64,000 nucleotides of DNA from Nocardia huaxiensis (lineage in GTDB: Bacteria; Actinomycetota; Actinomycetes; Mycobacteriales; Mycobacteriaceae), in assembly GCF_013744875.1 (NCBI RefSeq), contig NZ_CP059399.1, positions 124,001-188,000 on the forward strand, written 5' to 3'. The notes under the pieces were generated by a model. It was given only the letters and a program-made list of their open reading frames with translations. It made no database searches and was not told the DNA's origin. The position numbers were made by a program, and so were the translations under genes. Positions 9,062 to 18,140 of the stretch are shown here, one piece after another (the first letter of the stretch is position 1; each line of letters begins with the position of its first letter).

Positions 9062-9475
9062 GTGCGAATACAGCGGCAGGTAGTGGACTATGCGCTCCGG
9101 CGCCGGTCGCTGCTGGCCGACGTCTATGCGGGCCGGGTGGCGGTCGCCGAGGTGTGCGATGCGAATCCCTACCTGTTGCGTGCGGCCAAATTTCACGGCC
9201 GCGGGAGCGAGGTCACATGCCCGATCTGCAGGAAAGAGCAGTTGACCCTCGTATCCTGGGTCTTCGGCGACGGGCTGGGGCCCGCCGCCGGCTCCGCCCG
9301 CACACCCGAGGAGTTGCTTCGGATGGCCGAGGCTCGCGAAGAGTTCTCGGTTCACGTCGTGGAGGTGTGCCGGACCTGCAGTTGGAATCACCTGGTGCAG
9401 TCCTACGTGCTGGGCCACGCGCCCGCGCCGACGGGACGCCGCCGCACCGGGACCCGGCGTTCCGCCGCCGAGTGA
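9062..9475 (+). CDS. DUF5318 zinc-ribbon-like protein (Rv0049 type)
   Basis: 137 residues, GTG start. After a helical N-terminus (RQVVDYALRRRSLLADVYAG) come two Cys pairs, CPICRKEQ and CRTCSWNHL, which could bind one zinc. This matches the conserved actinobacterial DUF5318 family that sits directly upstream of ponA1. Function unknown. The conserved position suggests a role linked to cell-wall synthesis or its control. The C-terminus is basic and variable. Confidence 0.85.
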   Translation: MRIQRQVVDYALRRRSLLADVYAGRVAVAEVCDANPYLLRAAKFHGRGSEVTCPICRKEQLTLVSWVFGDGLGPAAGSARTPEELLRMAEAREEFSVHVVEVCRTCSWNHLVQSYVLGHAPAPTGRRRTGTRRSAAE

Positions 9476-9584
9476 AAGGCCACGCAGACTGCTGATCCGC
9501 GGGCGCGTGCGTGCCCGCAGCGGTGAACGTGACCGCGTCGAGCCATCAGGACCGTATTTCGAGTAGTTATTGGAGAGCCAGGCT

Positions 9585-12407
9585 GTGAATTCGCCCTATG
9601 ACGACGGACCGCGCGGCGGCCGCCCCCGTGGCGGTTCGCAATCCGGCCCCGGCGGCTACCCGCCGCCTCGACCGGCAGGCCCGCCGCCCGGCGCACGACA
9701 GCCCGGTGGCCCAGGACCCGTTCCCGGCGGCGCGCCACGGCGCGGCCCGGCGCAGAACGGCCCCGGCGGGCTGCCGCCACGCGGCCCGCAGCCCGGCCGC
9801 ACTCCCCTACCTCAGGGCGGACGCGCCGGTGACGCACCGCGCCGGCCCGCGCCGCAGGGCGGTCAGCCCGGGGGCGTAGGCCCCGGCGGCACCCGCAAGC
9901 TACCCCATCCGGCCGCGAATACCGGTGGGCGACAGGCGGTTCCGGAGCACATCCAACGGGCCGCCACCTCCGATCGCGCCCAGCGCGCCGCCGAATCCGG
10001 CCGCCGCGCGGGCACCGCGACCCGGCCGCGCCCGGCCGACGACCGCACCCGCCCGCCGTCGGGCGCGCAGCCGGCGTCCCGGCGGCCGCAGGGCGACGCT
10101 CCGGCGGGTCCGCCGCCGCGTCGGCCCGGTGGCGGGTCCGGCGGGTCGGGTGGTTCCGGCCGCGGGCCGGGCGGCAAGAAGAAGACCTCGCCGTGGAAGA
10201 TCATCCGGCGGGTCTGCTACATCACGCTGGCGCTGTTCATCATCGCGCCGAGCACCGTATTCCTGATCGCCTACTCGACGGCCACCGTGCCCAAGCCGGG
10301 CGACCTGAAGACCAACCAGGTGGCATACATCTACGCCGCCGACGGCACCACCGTGCTGTCGAAAATCATTCCGCCGGAAGGCAATCGGACCGATGTGACC
10401 ATCGATCAGATTCCGCCGCAGGTGCGCAACGCGGTCATCGCGGCCGAGGACCGGTCCTTCTACACCAACCCGGGCTTCTCGATCAGCGGCTTCATCCGCG
10501 CGCTGTGGCGCAATGTGCGCGGCGTCGAGGACGCCGGTGGTGGTTCGACCATTACGCAGCAGTACGTCAAGAACGCCATGGTCGGTAACGAGCACTCGCT
10601 CAACCGCAAGCTCAAGGAGCTGGTGATCTCGGCGAAGATGGCGCGGCAGTGGTCCAAGGACGACATCCTCACCGCCTACCTGAACACCATCTACTTCGGT
10701 CGTGGCGCGTACGGCATCGACGCCGCGTCCAAGGCCTACTTCGGCAAGCCGGTCGGCGAGCTGAACGTCGCCGAGGGCGCGGTGCTCGCGGCGGTCATCC
10801 AGCAGCCGTCCAACCTGGACCCGGAGAAGAACCCGACGGGCGCCAAGGACCGCTGGAACTACGTGCTCGGCGGCATGGTCGACATGGGCAACCTGTCCGC
10901 GCAGGACAAGGCGAGTATGCAGTTCCCGCAGGTGATTCCGGCCGCGGACGCCGCGGGCGAGAACACCACCGACAACGGTCCCGAGGGCCTGATCAAGCGG
11001 CAGGTGCTCAAGGAACTGACGGCGGCGGGCATCTCCGAACGCCAGCTCAACACCGAGGGTCTGTCCATCACCACCACCATCGATCCCACCGCGCAGCAGG
11101 CCGCGGTCGACGCGGTGGCCAAGTACATGGACGGCGAGCGCGAGAACCTGCGCACGGCAGTGGTTTCCGTCGATCCGAAGTCCGGCGCGGTGCGCGCCTA
11201 CTACGGCGGCAACGACGGTTCGGGCTTCGACTTCGCCAATGCCGGTCTGCCGGCGGGTTCCTCGTTCAAGGTGTTCGGCCTGGCCGAGAACCTGGAGCTG
11301 GGCAAGCCGCTGTCGACGCTGTACGACTCGGGTCCGGTCTCGGTGAACGGCATCAAGATCACCAACGTGGAGGGCGAGCAGTGCGGTAACTGCACCATCG
11401 CCGAAGCGCTCAAGCGCTCGCTGAACACCAGCTTCTACCGCATGATGCTCGACATGCCGGGCAACGGCCCGCAGAAGATCGCCGACATGGCGCACAAGCT
11501 CGGCATCCCGGAAGAGATTCCGGGCGTGGGCAAGACGCTCACCGAGCCGGACGGCAGCGGCCCCAACAACGGTGTCGTGCTGGGCCAGTACCAGGTGCGG
11601 CCGCTCGACATGGCTTCCGCGTACGCCACCCTGGCGGCCTCGGGCGTCTACCACGCACCGCACTTCGTGCAAAAGGTCGTGGCCTCCGACGGCAGCGTGC
11701 TGCTGGACCGCGGCGAGGTCGCCGGCGAACAGCGCGTGTCGGCGGCGGTGGCGGACAACGTGACCGCGGCCATGAAGCCCATCGCGGCCTGGTCGCGCAA
11801 CCACAATCTGGCCAACGGTCGCGAATCCGCGTCCAAGACCGGCACCCATCAGCTCGGCGACACCGGCAACAACCGTGACGCCTGGATGGTCGGGTACACG
11901 CCGTCGCTGTCCACCGCGGTGTGGATCGGCACCGAGCAGGGTGATCCGATCCTGACCCCGGGCGGCGGCCTGATCTACGGTTCCGGCCTGCCCTCCGACA
12001 TCTGGAAGGCCACCATGGACGGCGCGCTGAAGGGCACGCCGAACGAGACCTTCCCGAAGCCGGGCGCCATCGGCGGCCAGGCGGGCGTGCCGTCCTGGTC
12101 CGCGCCGTACACCGCGCCGTCGAGCACCGCGCCGACCATCGCACCGCCGGTGATCACGCAGAGCCAGGTCGAGATCCTGCCGGGCATCACCATCCCGGTT
12201 CCCGGTCTCGCGCCGCAGAATCAGCAGCAGCGGCAGACCGAGGACGAGGACAGCGGCGGCAACACCGGTCCCATGCCGGGCCAGCCGGTCGCACCGTCCG
12301 ACGGGTCACCGCTGACCACCACGCGACCCGCGCCCACCACCGCCAACAGCGGCGGTGGCACCGGGAACGGGAATGGCAACGGCAACGGGTCACCGCGGTC
12401 TCGGTAG
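9585..12407 (+). CDS. ponA1: class A penicillin-binding protein PonA1
   Basis: Bifunctional peptidoglycan polymerase/cross-linker of the elongation machinery, 940 residues. The start is the GTG at 9585 (VNSPYDDGP), 9 bases after GGAG; the TTG at 9570 is too close to that site. It has a cytoplasmic Pro/Gly/Arg-rich tail of about 205 residues and one membrane helix (VCYITLALFIIAPSTVFLIA). The GT51 domain has EDRSFYTNPG and GGGSTITQQYVKN. The transpeptidase has S559-S-F-K562, SLN at 612-614 and KTGT at 751. The Pro/Thr-rich C-terminus ends in a Gly-Asn repeat. It occupies the position of mycobacterial ponA1 between DUF5318 and the GT87 gene. Confidence 0.95.
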   Translation: MNSPYDDGPRGGRPRGGSQSGPGGYPPPRPAGPPPGARQPGGPGPVPGGAPRRGPAQNGPGGLPPRGPQPGRTPLPQGGRAGDAPRRPAPQGGQPGGVGPGGTRKLPHPAANTGGRQAVPEHIQRAATSDRAQRAAESGRRAGTATRPRPADDRTRPPSGAQPASRRPQGDAPAGPPPRRPGGGSGGSGGSGRGPGGKKKTSPWKIIRRVCYITLALFIIAPSTVFLIAYSTATVPKPGDLKTNQVAYIYAADGTTVLSKIIPPEGNRTDVTIDQIPPQVRNAVIAAEDRSFYTNPGFSISGFIRALWRNVRGVEDAGGGSTITQQYVKNAMVGNEHSLNRKLKELVISAKMARQWSKDDILTAYLNTIYFGRGAYGIDAASKAYFGKPVGELNVAEGAVLAAVIQQPSNLDPEKNPTGAKDRWNYVLGGMVDMGNLSAQDKASMQFPQVIPAADAAGENTTDNGPEGLIKRQVLKELTAAGISERQLNTEGLSITTTIDPTAQQAAVDAVAKYMDGERENLRTAVVSVDPKSGAVRAYYGGNDGSGFDFANAGLPAGSSFKVFGLAENLELGKPLSTLYDSGPVSVNGIKITNVEGEQCGNCTIAEALKRSLNTSFYRMMLDMPGNGPQKIADMAHKLGIPEEIPGVGKTLTEPDGSGPNNGVVLGQYQVRPLDMASAYATLAASGVYHAPHFVQKVVASDGSVLLDRGEVAGEQRVSAAVADNVTAAMKPIAAWSRNHNLANGRESASKTGTHQLGDTGNNRDAWMVGYTPSLSTAVWIGTEQGDPILTPGGGLIYGSGLPSDIWKATMDGALKGTPNETFPKPGAIGGQAGVPSWSAPYTAPSSTAPTIAPPVITQSQVEILPGITIPVPGLAPQNQQQRQTEDEDSGGNTGPMPGQPVAPSDGSPLTTTRPAPTTANSGGGTGNGNGNGNGSPRSR

Positions 12408-12416
12408 CCTTCTGCC

Positions 12417-14168
12417 GTGATCGAGCAGGAACTGGAACACCGGCCGGCCGCCGCGGGCGCGCCGGCCGGTGCCACGGTGGGGACAGGGGAATCGGTGACC
12501 GAAGACGCTGGTGCGGCACGCGATTCGGGTGAACCACACGATTCCGCGGACCTGTACGTCTCGCCCGCACCGCTCGCCGCGGATCAGCGGTCGCTGGACG
12601 ACCGCGACGAACCCAGCCGCACCGACACCCTGACCGCGCAGCTGTGCACGCTCGTCGGCGGACCCGTCGGTGACCACGCGCTGATCGGCCGGGTGCGGTT
12701 CTGGACACCCATGCGCGTCATGATGGCGTTCGCGCTGCTGTTCCTGGCCTTCGGCTGGTTCGGCAAGGCCGGCTGCATCCAGCAGACCCGCGACGCCGAC
12801 GGCCTCATGAGCCTGGACTGGAACAACGGCCGGCAATACGTGGCCATGTGCTACTCCGACACCGTGCCGCTGTACGGGGCCGAACACCTCAACGAGGGCG
12901 CCTTCCCGTACAAGAAGCAGTGGACCGACTTCGACAGCGACGGCCGGCCGCAGGTGCGGTACATGGAGTATCCGGTGCTGTCCGGGCTCTACCAGTACGG
13001 GGCCATGGGAATCGCCAAGGTGTGGAAGGCTTCTCCGCTGCCCGGCGGGCTTGAGGTCGTCATCTACTTCAATGTGGTGGCGATCGGACTGGCCATGGCG
13101 TGGCTGGTGACGGTGTGGGCGTCGGCGCTGCTGGCGGGCCGCCGCATCTGGGACGGGGCGCTGATCGCGCTGTCGCCACTGGTGGCGGTGCACGCCTTCA
13201 CCAATTTCGACGCTCTCGCAACGGCTTTCGCCGCCGGAGGGCTGCTGGCGTGGGCGCGGCGACGCCCGGTGCTGGCGGGCGTGCTGCTCGGGCTGGGCGG
13301 GGCGGCGAAACTCTATCCGCTGCTGCTGCTCGGCCCCATCCTCATCCTGTGTCTGCGCGCCCACTGGCAGGAACCCCCACCCAGTGACGGGGGCCGGGGG
13401 CAGAGCCCCCGATTCCGGGGGTCCGGGGGCGGAGCCCCTGGGAGTACTCTGCGCAGCGCCGGGTACACCATCGCGGCGACGGCGGTGACCTGGCTGGCGG
13501 TGAACGCGCCTATCGCCATCCTGTACCCGAACGGGTGGTGGGAGTTCTTCCGGCTCAATACCGAACGGCACGCCGACCCGGATTCGATCTACAACGTGAT
13601 CACCTCGTTCACCGGATGGGGCGGCTTCGACGGACCGCTGAACCCGGGTGAGACGCCGTCGATTCTGAACCTGGTGTCACTGCTGCTGTTCCTGGCCGCC
13701 TGCGCCGGAATCGGCTGGATCGGCCTGACCGCCGCACGCCGACCACGCCTGGCGCAGTTGGCTTTTCTGGTGGTGGCGGCCTTCCTGCTCACCAACAAGG
13801 TGTGGAGCCCGCAGTATTCGCTGTGGCTGGTGCCGCTGGCCGTGCTCGCACTGCCGCAGCGACGAATCCTGTTGGCGTGGATGACGATCGACGCCCTGGT
13901 GTGGGTGCCGCGCATGTACTACTACCTCGGCACCGACCGCAAGGGCCTGCCGGAGGAATGGTTCACGGGCACAGTGGCTCTCCGCGATATCGCGGTAATC
14001 GCACTGTGCGTCCTGGTGATCCGGCAGATCTACCGGCCCGCCGAGGACGTGGTGCGCCGCGACGGCCAGGACGATCCGTCCGGCGGCGTGCTGAACCACG
14101 CCCCCGATCCCGAAATCCCGTGGCTCCCACCGGCACTGCGCCCCCGCGCGGTGGCCGCCGCAACCTGA
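12417..14168 (+). CDS. GT87/DUF2029-type membrane glycosyltransferase (Rv0051-like) with in-frame repeat
   Basis: 583-residue polytopic membrane protein. About 95 hydrophilic residues precede the first helix (MRVMMAFALLFLAFGWFG). About ten hydrophobic segments follow, with YMEYPVLSGLYQYG and LTNKVWSPQYSLWLVP, features of polyprenyl-phosphate-dependent GT-C mannosyl/arabinosyltransferases. It starts 9 bases after ponA1, so it is in the same operon as in mycobacteria. Residues about 325-343 (GGRGQSPRFRGSGGGAPG) are encoded by a family B palindromic repeat placed in a loop between helices, and the frame remains open. A paralogue is encoded at 31174-32616. Sugar substrate unknown. Confidence 0.85.
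   Translation: MIEQELEHRPAAAGAPAGATVGTGESVTEDAGAARDSGEPHDSADLYVSPAPLAADQRSLDDRDEPSRTDTLTAQLCTLVGGPVGDHALIGRVRFWTPMRVMMAFALLFLAFGWFGKAGCIQQTRDADGLMSLDWNNGRQYVAMCYSDTVPLYGAEHLNEGAFPYKKQWTDFDSDGRPQVRYMEYPVLSGLYQYGAMGIAKVWKASPLPGGLEVVIYFNVVAIGLAMAWLVTVWASALLAGRRIWDGALIALSPLVAVHAFTNFDALATAFAAGGLLAWARRRPVLAGVLLGLGGAAKLYPLLLLGPILILCLRAHWQEPPPSDGGRGQSPRFRGSGGGAPGSTLRSAGYTIAATAVTWLAVNAPIAILYPNGWWEFFRLNTERHADPDSIYNVITSFTGWGGFDGPLNPGETPSILNLVSLLLFLAACAGIGWIGLTAARRPRLAQLAFLVVAAFLLTNKVWSPQYSLWLVPLAVLALPQRRILLAWMTIDALVWVPRMYYYLGTDRKGLPEEWFTGTVALRDIAVIALCVLVIRQIYRPAEDVVRRDGQDDPSGGVLNHAPDPEIPWLPPALRPRAVAAAT
13388..13444. repeat. family B palindromic repeat inside the GT87 gene
   Basis: GGGGGCCGGGGGCAGAGCCC, then CCGATTCCGGGGG, then GGGGGCGGAGCCCCTGGGA. 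It is almost identical to the intergenic copies at 18021, 48142 and 61060. It adds about 19 codons in frame between two membrane helices. Confidence 0.88.
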
Positions 14169-14185
14169 GCGGCAGAAAACCTTTC

Positions 14186-14300
14186 GTCATCCCGGCGCGT
14201 TTTTGGCCGGGATCCATACTGTCGACGCGGACGCCATGACAGTGTGGATCCCGGCCAAAAGCATGCCGGGATGACGAGCGGTCATGCCGGGATGACGAGG
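14186..14300. repeat. family A palindromic repeat (intergenic copy 2)
   Basis: GTCATCCCGGCGCG, TTTTT, GGCCGGGATCCATAC, a spacer, then GTGGATCCCGGCCAAAAGC, GCCGGGATGACGA, plus an extra half unit GTCATGCCGGGATGACGA at the right end. It lies between the convergent GT87 and double-TerD genes. It is the best-paired copy and probably terminates from both sides. Confidence 0.82.
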
Positions 14301-14304
14301 GCGG

Positions 14305-15789
14305 TCAGGAGACGAAGCGGCCGAGCTGCGGTAGCGCCTCACCCGGATGCTTGGCCTGGAAGCCTTCGCCGATGGCCTCCATCTTCCAGACGCCCCCCGC
14401 GCCGTCGCGCGAGAGCTTGGCCATGGCCATGGCCGTGGTGGGCGTGCCGCCGTCGAGGGTGTAGCGGGCCAGCTCGGCATTGCTGGTGCCATCGACCAAG
14501 CGGCAGAACGCATTCGCGACCTGCTGGAAGGTATGGCCCTTGTAGGAGGTCACCATGAACAGCAGGGTGGTGACGTGCGAGGGCACCCGGGTGAGGTCGA
14601 CGAGAATGACCTCGTCGTCGCCCGCGCCCTCACCGGTCAGGTTGTCGCCCTGATGGCGCACCGAGCCGTCCTTGGAGGAGAGCGCGCCGTAGTAGACGAC
14701 GTCGACCGGACTCATATCGGCGAACAGCGCCACCGACGCATCCAGATCGATGTCCACGGCCCGGTTTCCGAACATCCCGCCGCGCTTGACCGGATCCCAG
14801 CCGAGACCCATCTTCACGTAGGTGAGCGAGCCGCCGCCCTCCTTGCGGAGGTTGACGCGCTGCCCCTTCACCAGGCTGACGGTCTGGCCACCGGCCGGCA
14901 GGTCACGATCCCCGGCGGGCGCGGGCTGCCCGTAGCCCGGTCCCCCGGCAGGCGGGTAACCGGCCTGCGGCGGGTACTGGCCGCCGGGCGGCGGCGGATA
15001 GCCCTGTCCGCCGGGCTGATTCGGCGGCGGATACCCACCACCCGGCCCGTATTGCCCGGTGGGCGGCGGCGGATAACCACCGGTCGGCGCGTACTGGTCG
15101 CCGGGGCCGGGCTGGCCGTAGCCCGGCGCGGGCGGCGGGTACCCCGGTCCCCCGGCGGGCGGATAACCCTGTCCGCCAGGCTGATTCGGCGGCGGGTAGG
15201 CACCCTGGCCACCGGGCGGCGGCGGGTAGCCCCCCGCCGGTGCGGCCGGCTGCGGCGGTGCGGGCTGCTGCGCGGCGGGCTGCGGGGATTCGTTCACCGA
15301 GACGCCGTGATCGGTGACCAGTGCCGCGAATCCGCCCGCGTAGCCCTGGCCGACCGCGCGCACCTTCCAGCTGCCCTGCCGCCGGTACAACTCCAGTGCG
15401 ATGACGATGGATTCGCTGCTGAGCCCCTCGACCCGGTACTCGAACAGCACATTGCCGCTGCCGTCCGCGATGCGGGCGGTGGGTGCGGGGATCCGGCCGA
15501 AGTTGTTGCCCGGATCGTCGAGGGTGATGACCGCGCGAATCTGCGCGATATCGGCCGGCACCCCCGGCAGCGAGACCACCAGTGCGGCGGGCTGTCCGGG
15601 CGAGGGCTGCAGATGCACCCCGGGCCCGCTGGGCTGATTGAAGAAGACGAAGTCGGCGTCCGAGCGCACCTTGCCGTTCTCGGTCACCAGGAGCGCGGAA
15701 AGGTCGGCGGGAGCGGCGATCTCCACGCTGATCACCACGTCGTTCACGTCGAGAGGGCCGTTCTGGCCCTTCACCAGTGCTGTGGACAA
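14305..15789 (-). CDS. two-domain TerD protein with Pro/Gly/Tyr-rich linker
   Basis: 494 residues. The start is put at TTG 15789 (LSTALVKGQNG), which follows GAAGGG; a longer GTG-started frame to 15849 is less likely. The N-terminal TerD-like domain covers about 1-165 (DADFVFFNQPSGPGV, WKVRAVGQGYAGG). A linker of about 150 residues consists of imperfect GGYPPPPGGQ / NQPGGQGYPP repeats. The second, more canonical TerD domain has DIDLDASVALF, HQGDNLTGEGAGDDE and WKMEAIGEGF, with the Asp-rich Ca-binding loops of the family. TerD proteins are linked to tellurite and other stress responses, probably at the membrane. It is divergent from the AIM24 genes. Confidence 0.88.
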   Translation of the reverse strand: MSTALVKGQNGPLDVNDVVISVEIAAPADLSALLVTENGKVRSDADFVFFNQPSGPGVHLQPSPGQPAALVVSLPGVPADIAQIRAVITLDDPGNNFGRIPAPTARIADGSGNVLFEYRVEGLSSESIVIALELYRRQGSWKVRAVGQGYAGGFAALVTDHGVSVNESPQPAAQQPAPPQPAAPAGGYPPPPGGQGAYPPPNQPGGQGYPPAGGPGYPPPAPGYGQPGPGDQYAPTGGYPPPPTGQYGPGGGYPPPNQPGGQGYPPPPGGQYPPQAGYPPAGGPGYGQPAPAGDRDLPAGGQTVSLVKGQRVNLRKEGGGSLTYVKMGLGWDPVKRGGMFGNRAVDIDLDASVALFADMSPVDVVYYGALSSKDGSVRHQGDNLTGEGAGDDEVILVDLTRVPSHVTTLLFMVTSYKGHTFQQVANAFCRLVDGTSNAELARYTLDGGTPTTAMAMAKLSRDGAGGVWKMEAIGEGFQAKHPGEALPQLGRFVS

Positions 15790-15904
15790 GGCTGACCCTT
15801 CACTCTCGCCGATGTTGTCGTGGCCCACTCTACGAGAAAACAACGACACCAGCGGGCGGCCGCATCGGTTAGGGTGGCGGCAAAGTTCGAGTGCAAGGCG
15901 ACAG

Positions 15905-16528
15905 ATGGCGCAGCTTTTCGAGAAATCGAAGAAGGTGATCGAGGCTCAGCTCGCGGGGACAGGTGTCCGCGCGATCTCCGGGTCCATGGTCGCCTATGAA
16001 GGCAATGTTCAGTTCAAGAGCGCCGGTTTCGGCGGGGGTGACGGGGTGCTGGCGGGCTTGAAGCGCCGCGCCACCGGCGAATCGCTGTCGCTAATGGAGT
16101 GCAACGGCCACGGCAAGGTCTACTTCGCCGTGAACGGCCAGAACGTCACCGTGGTGGATCTGAACAACGAGACCCTGCAGGTGGAGTCGCAGCAGTTGCT
16201 GGCGTTCGCCGGAAACCTGCGCAGCAGTGTGTCTTTCGCGGGCCTGCGCGGGGCGACCACGGGGGCCGGGCTGTTCACCACCACGGTCACCGGCGTCGGC
16301 CAGGTGGCGCTGCTGTCGGCGGGCGGCCCGCTCATCCATCTCGAGGTGTCCCCGCAGTTCCCGCTGGTGGTGGATCCGGACGCGTTCGTGGCGGCGCGCG
16401 GCAATCTGAATCAGTCCTTCGTCACCGACGTGTCGTGGCGCGATGCCATGGGTCAGGGCGGTGGTGAGGCGTTCTCGCTGCGCTGGGACGGGCAGGGCGT
16501 CGTGCTCATCCAGCCCGCGGAGCGGTAG
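15905..16528 (+). CDS. AIM24 family protein (first of three)
   Basis: 207 residues, ATG at 15905 after CAAGG. A beta-rich protein of the AIM24/DUF124 family: SMVAYEGNVQFKSAGFGGGD, then GLFTTTVTGVGQVALLSAGG, PLVVDPDAFVAARG and GGEAFSLRWDGQGVVLIQ. The family is named after yeast mitochondrial Aim24; its bacterial role is unknown. It heads a run of three adjacent, divergent paralogues next to a TerD gene, which suggests a shared membrane-stress function. Confidence 0.85.
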   Translation: MAQLFEKSKKVIEAQLAGTGVRAISGSMVAYEGNVQFKSAGFGGGDGVLAGLKRRATGESLSLMECNGHGKVYFAVNGQNVTVVDLNNETLQVESQQLLAFAGNLRSSVSFAGLRGATTGAGLFTTTVTGVGQVALLSAGGPLIHLEVSPQFPLVVDPDAFVAARGNLNQSFVTDVSWRDAMGQGGGEAFSLRWDGQGVVLIQPAER

Positions 16529-16537
16529 GGGGACAGC

Positions 16538-17242
16538 GTGTTCGAACAGGTCAACAGCAAGGTCGTGAAGGTGAACGTGGGCCAGGCGGGCGGCGTGGTC
16601 GCCCGCACCGGCGCCATGCTGTTCTACACCGGCGACGTGTCCTTCGCCCCGCATCAGGTGCCGGGCGCGAACCAGATGGGCGGCATGGGCGGTCTCGCCC
16701 GCATGGCCGGTCGCATGATGGCCGGTGAGCACGAGCGCACCATGCTGGCCACCGGAATGGGCGAGGTGCACTACGGTTTCGCGGGTCTGGAGACCCAGGT
16801 GGTGCACATGCAGCCCGGTGCGTTGCTGCGCGTGGAGGCGTCGCGGCTGCTCGCCAATACCGCGCATCTGCAGAGTTCCATTGTCTCCGTGGCCAGTTCG
16901 GGCGGCGGCGGGGGCGGGCGCGGCGGCGGCCTGATGGGCGCGATCCGCGGCGCCGCCACCGGAGTGCTCACGGGCGCGGGCATGTTCACCACGCAGCTGT
17001 CCGGTCAGGGCAGTGCGGTGCTGCTGGGTCACGGTGGTTTCCTCGAACTCCAAGTGGGCGGCCAATATCCGGTGGTGGTCGACCCGCAGGCGTTCGTGGC
17101 CGCCTACGGCAATGTGCAGACGGAATTGAAATCGGCGCTGAGCTGGCGGGACGCGGTGGGCAAGGGCTCGGGTGAGGCCATGCAGCTGCACTGTGTCGGG
17201 CAGGGCGTGGTGTACGTGCAGGCCAGCGAGGAGAAGCTGTGA
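16538..17242 (+). CDS. AIM24 family protein (second of three)
   Basis: 234 residues, GTG start 9 bases after the previous stop. It shares GAMLFYTGDVSF, GAGMFTTQLSGQGSAVLLG, YPVVVDPQAFVAAYG and GVVYVQASEE with its neighbours. It contains an unusual Met/Gly-rich insertion (near residues 45-65) and a Gly-rich stretch near 125-135. The end overlaps the next gene by 4 bases (GTGA), indicating coupled translation. Confidence 0.85.
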   Translation: MFEQVNSKVVKVNVGQAGGVVARTGAMLFYTGDVSFAPHQVPGANQMGGMGGLARMAGRMMAGEHERTMLATGMGEVHYGFAGLETQVVHMQPGALLRVEASRLLANTAHLQSSIVSVASSGGGGGGRGGGLMGAIRGAATGVLTGAGMFTTQLSGQGSAVLLGHGGFLELQVGGQYPVVVDPQAFVAAYGNVQTELKSALSWRDAVGKGSGEAMQLHCVGQGVVYVQASEEKL

Positions 17243-18003
17243 CTCAGATTCTGAATCCGATGAATCTCGGTGACAGCGACAATGTTCCGGGCAACGACTA
17301 CGCGTACTGCATCGATCTGCGCAAGCCGTGGTTCATGCGCAAGGGCGCGATGATCGCCTACTACGGGCAGATGCAGTTCAACGCGCTCTCGCACGGCCTG
17401 CACGGCGGGCTCATGCACATGGTGGCGCAGCAGTTCTCGGCGCCGCTGTTCTCCGGCGACTACGTGGTGGCCGAGGGCCAGGGCAAGCTGATCATCGGCG
17501 ACCGCGGCTACAACATCAATTCCTTCGACCTGGACAATGGCAATCTGACCGTGCGCGCGGCGAATCTGCTGGCGTTCGAGCCGGAGCTGGCGTTGAAGCA
17601 GTCGATCGTGCCGGGCTTCCTGACGCTCATCGGCACCGGCCGGTTCCTGGCCTCCTCGAACGGCCCGGTCATCTTCGCCGAGCCGCCGTTGCGGGTGGAT
17701 CCGGAATCGCTGGTGGGCTGGGCGGATTGCCCGTCGCCGAGTCATCATTTCGATCAGCGCTGGGTGTCGAGTTTCCTGGCGGCGGGCGCGGCGCGCTTCG
17801 GCGTGAATTCCGGCGAGGAACGCCAATTCGATTTCACCGGTGCCGGAACCGTGCTCATCCAGTCGAGTGAGAAGGTGCTCGACGACGCGCATCTGGTGCG
17901 CACCATCGAGGGCCAGTTGCAGACCGGCATCACCCCGCCGGGCTTGCAGCGCTTGCAGGGCGTGATCATGCAGCAATTACAGGGCCAGCAGCAGAACTAT
18001 TGA
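17239..18003 (+). CDS. AIM24 family protein (third of three)
   Basis: 254 residues, GTG start inside the previous stop. AIM24 features: GAMIAYYGQMQF, GDYVVAEGQGKLIIGDRGY, NGNLTVRAANLLAFEP and GAGTVLIQSSEKV. It has a longer Gln-rich C-terminal tail (QGVIMQQLQGQQQ) that the other two lack. Probably forms a complex with the two upstream paralogues; inferred from operon structure only. Confidence 0.85.
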   Translation: MTQILNPMNLGDSDNVPGNDYAYCIDLRKPWFMRKGAMIAYYGQMQFNALSHGLHGGLMHMVAQQFSAPLFSGDYVVAEGQGKLIIGDRGYNINSFDLDNGNLTVRAANLLAFEPELALKQSIVPGFLTLIGTGRFLASSNGPVIFAEPPLRVDPESLVGWADCPSPSHHFDQRWVSSFLAAGAARFGVNSGEERQFDFTGAGTVLIQSSEKVLDDAHLVRTIEGQLQTGITPPGLQRLQGVIMQQLQGQQQNY

Positions 18004-18020
18004 GCTGCGGACCCCACAAC

Positions 18021-18075
18021 GGGGGCCGGGGGCAGCGCCCCCGATTCCGGGGGTCCGGGGGCGGAGCCCCTGGGA
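18021..18075. repeat. family B palindromic repeat (intergenic copy 1)
   Basis: GGGGGCCGGGGGCAGCGCCC, CCGATTCCGGGGG, GGGGGCGGAGCCCCTGGGA, directly after the AIM24 operon. It can form a very stable stem and may end transcription. It lies upstream of the next gene's start and should not be counted as coding. Confidence 0.85.
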
Positions 18076-18140
18076 GAAACACTGCCAGCAAATGCTCAGC
18101 ATTCACCGGTCGGCCGCTCCCCCGTGGCAGGATCGGCCTC

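Noticed and set aside
9900..11849. 649-codon minus-strand frame opposite ponA1
   Set aside because: Antisense shadow of ponA1 in a high-GC sequence.
18000..18140. N-terminal extension of the gene at 18141 through the palindromic repeat
   Set aside because: The repeat lies before a good GTG start and is intergenic elsewhere; not counted as coding.
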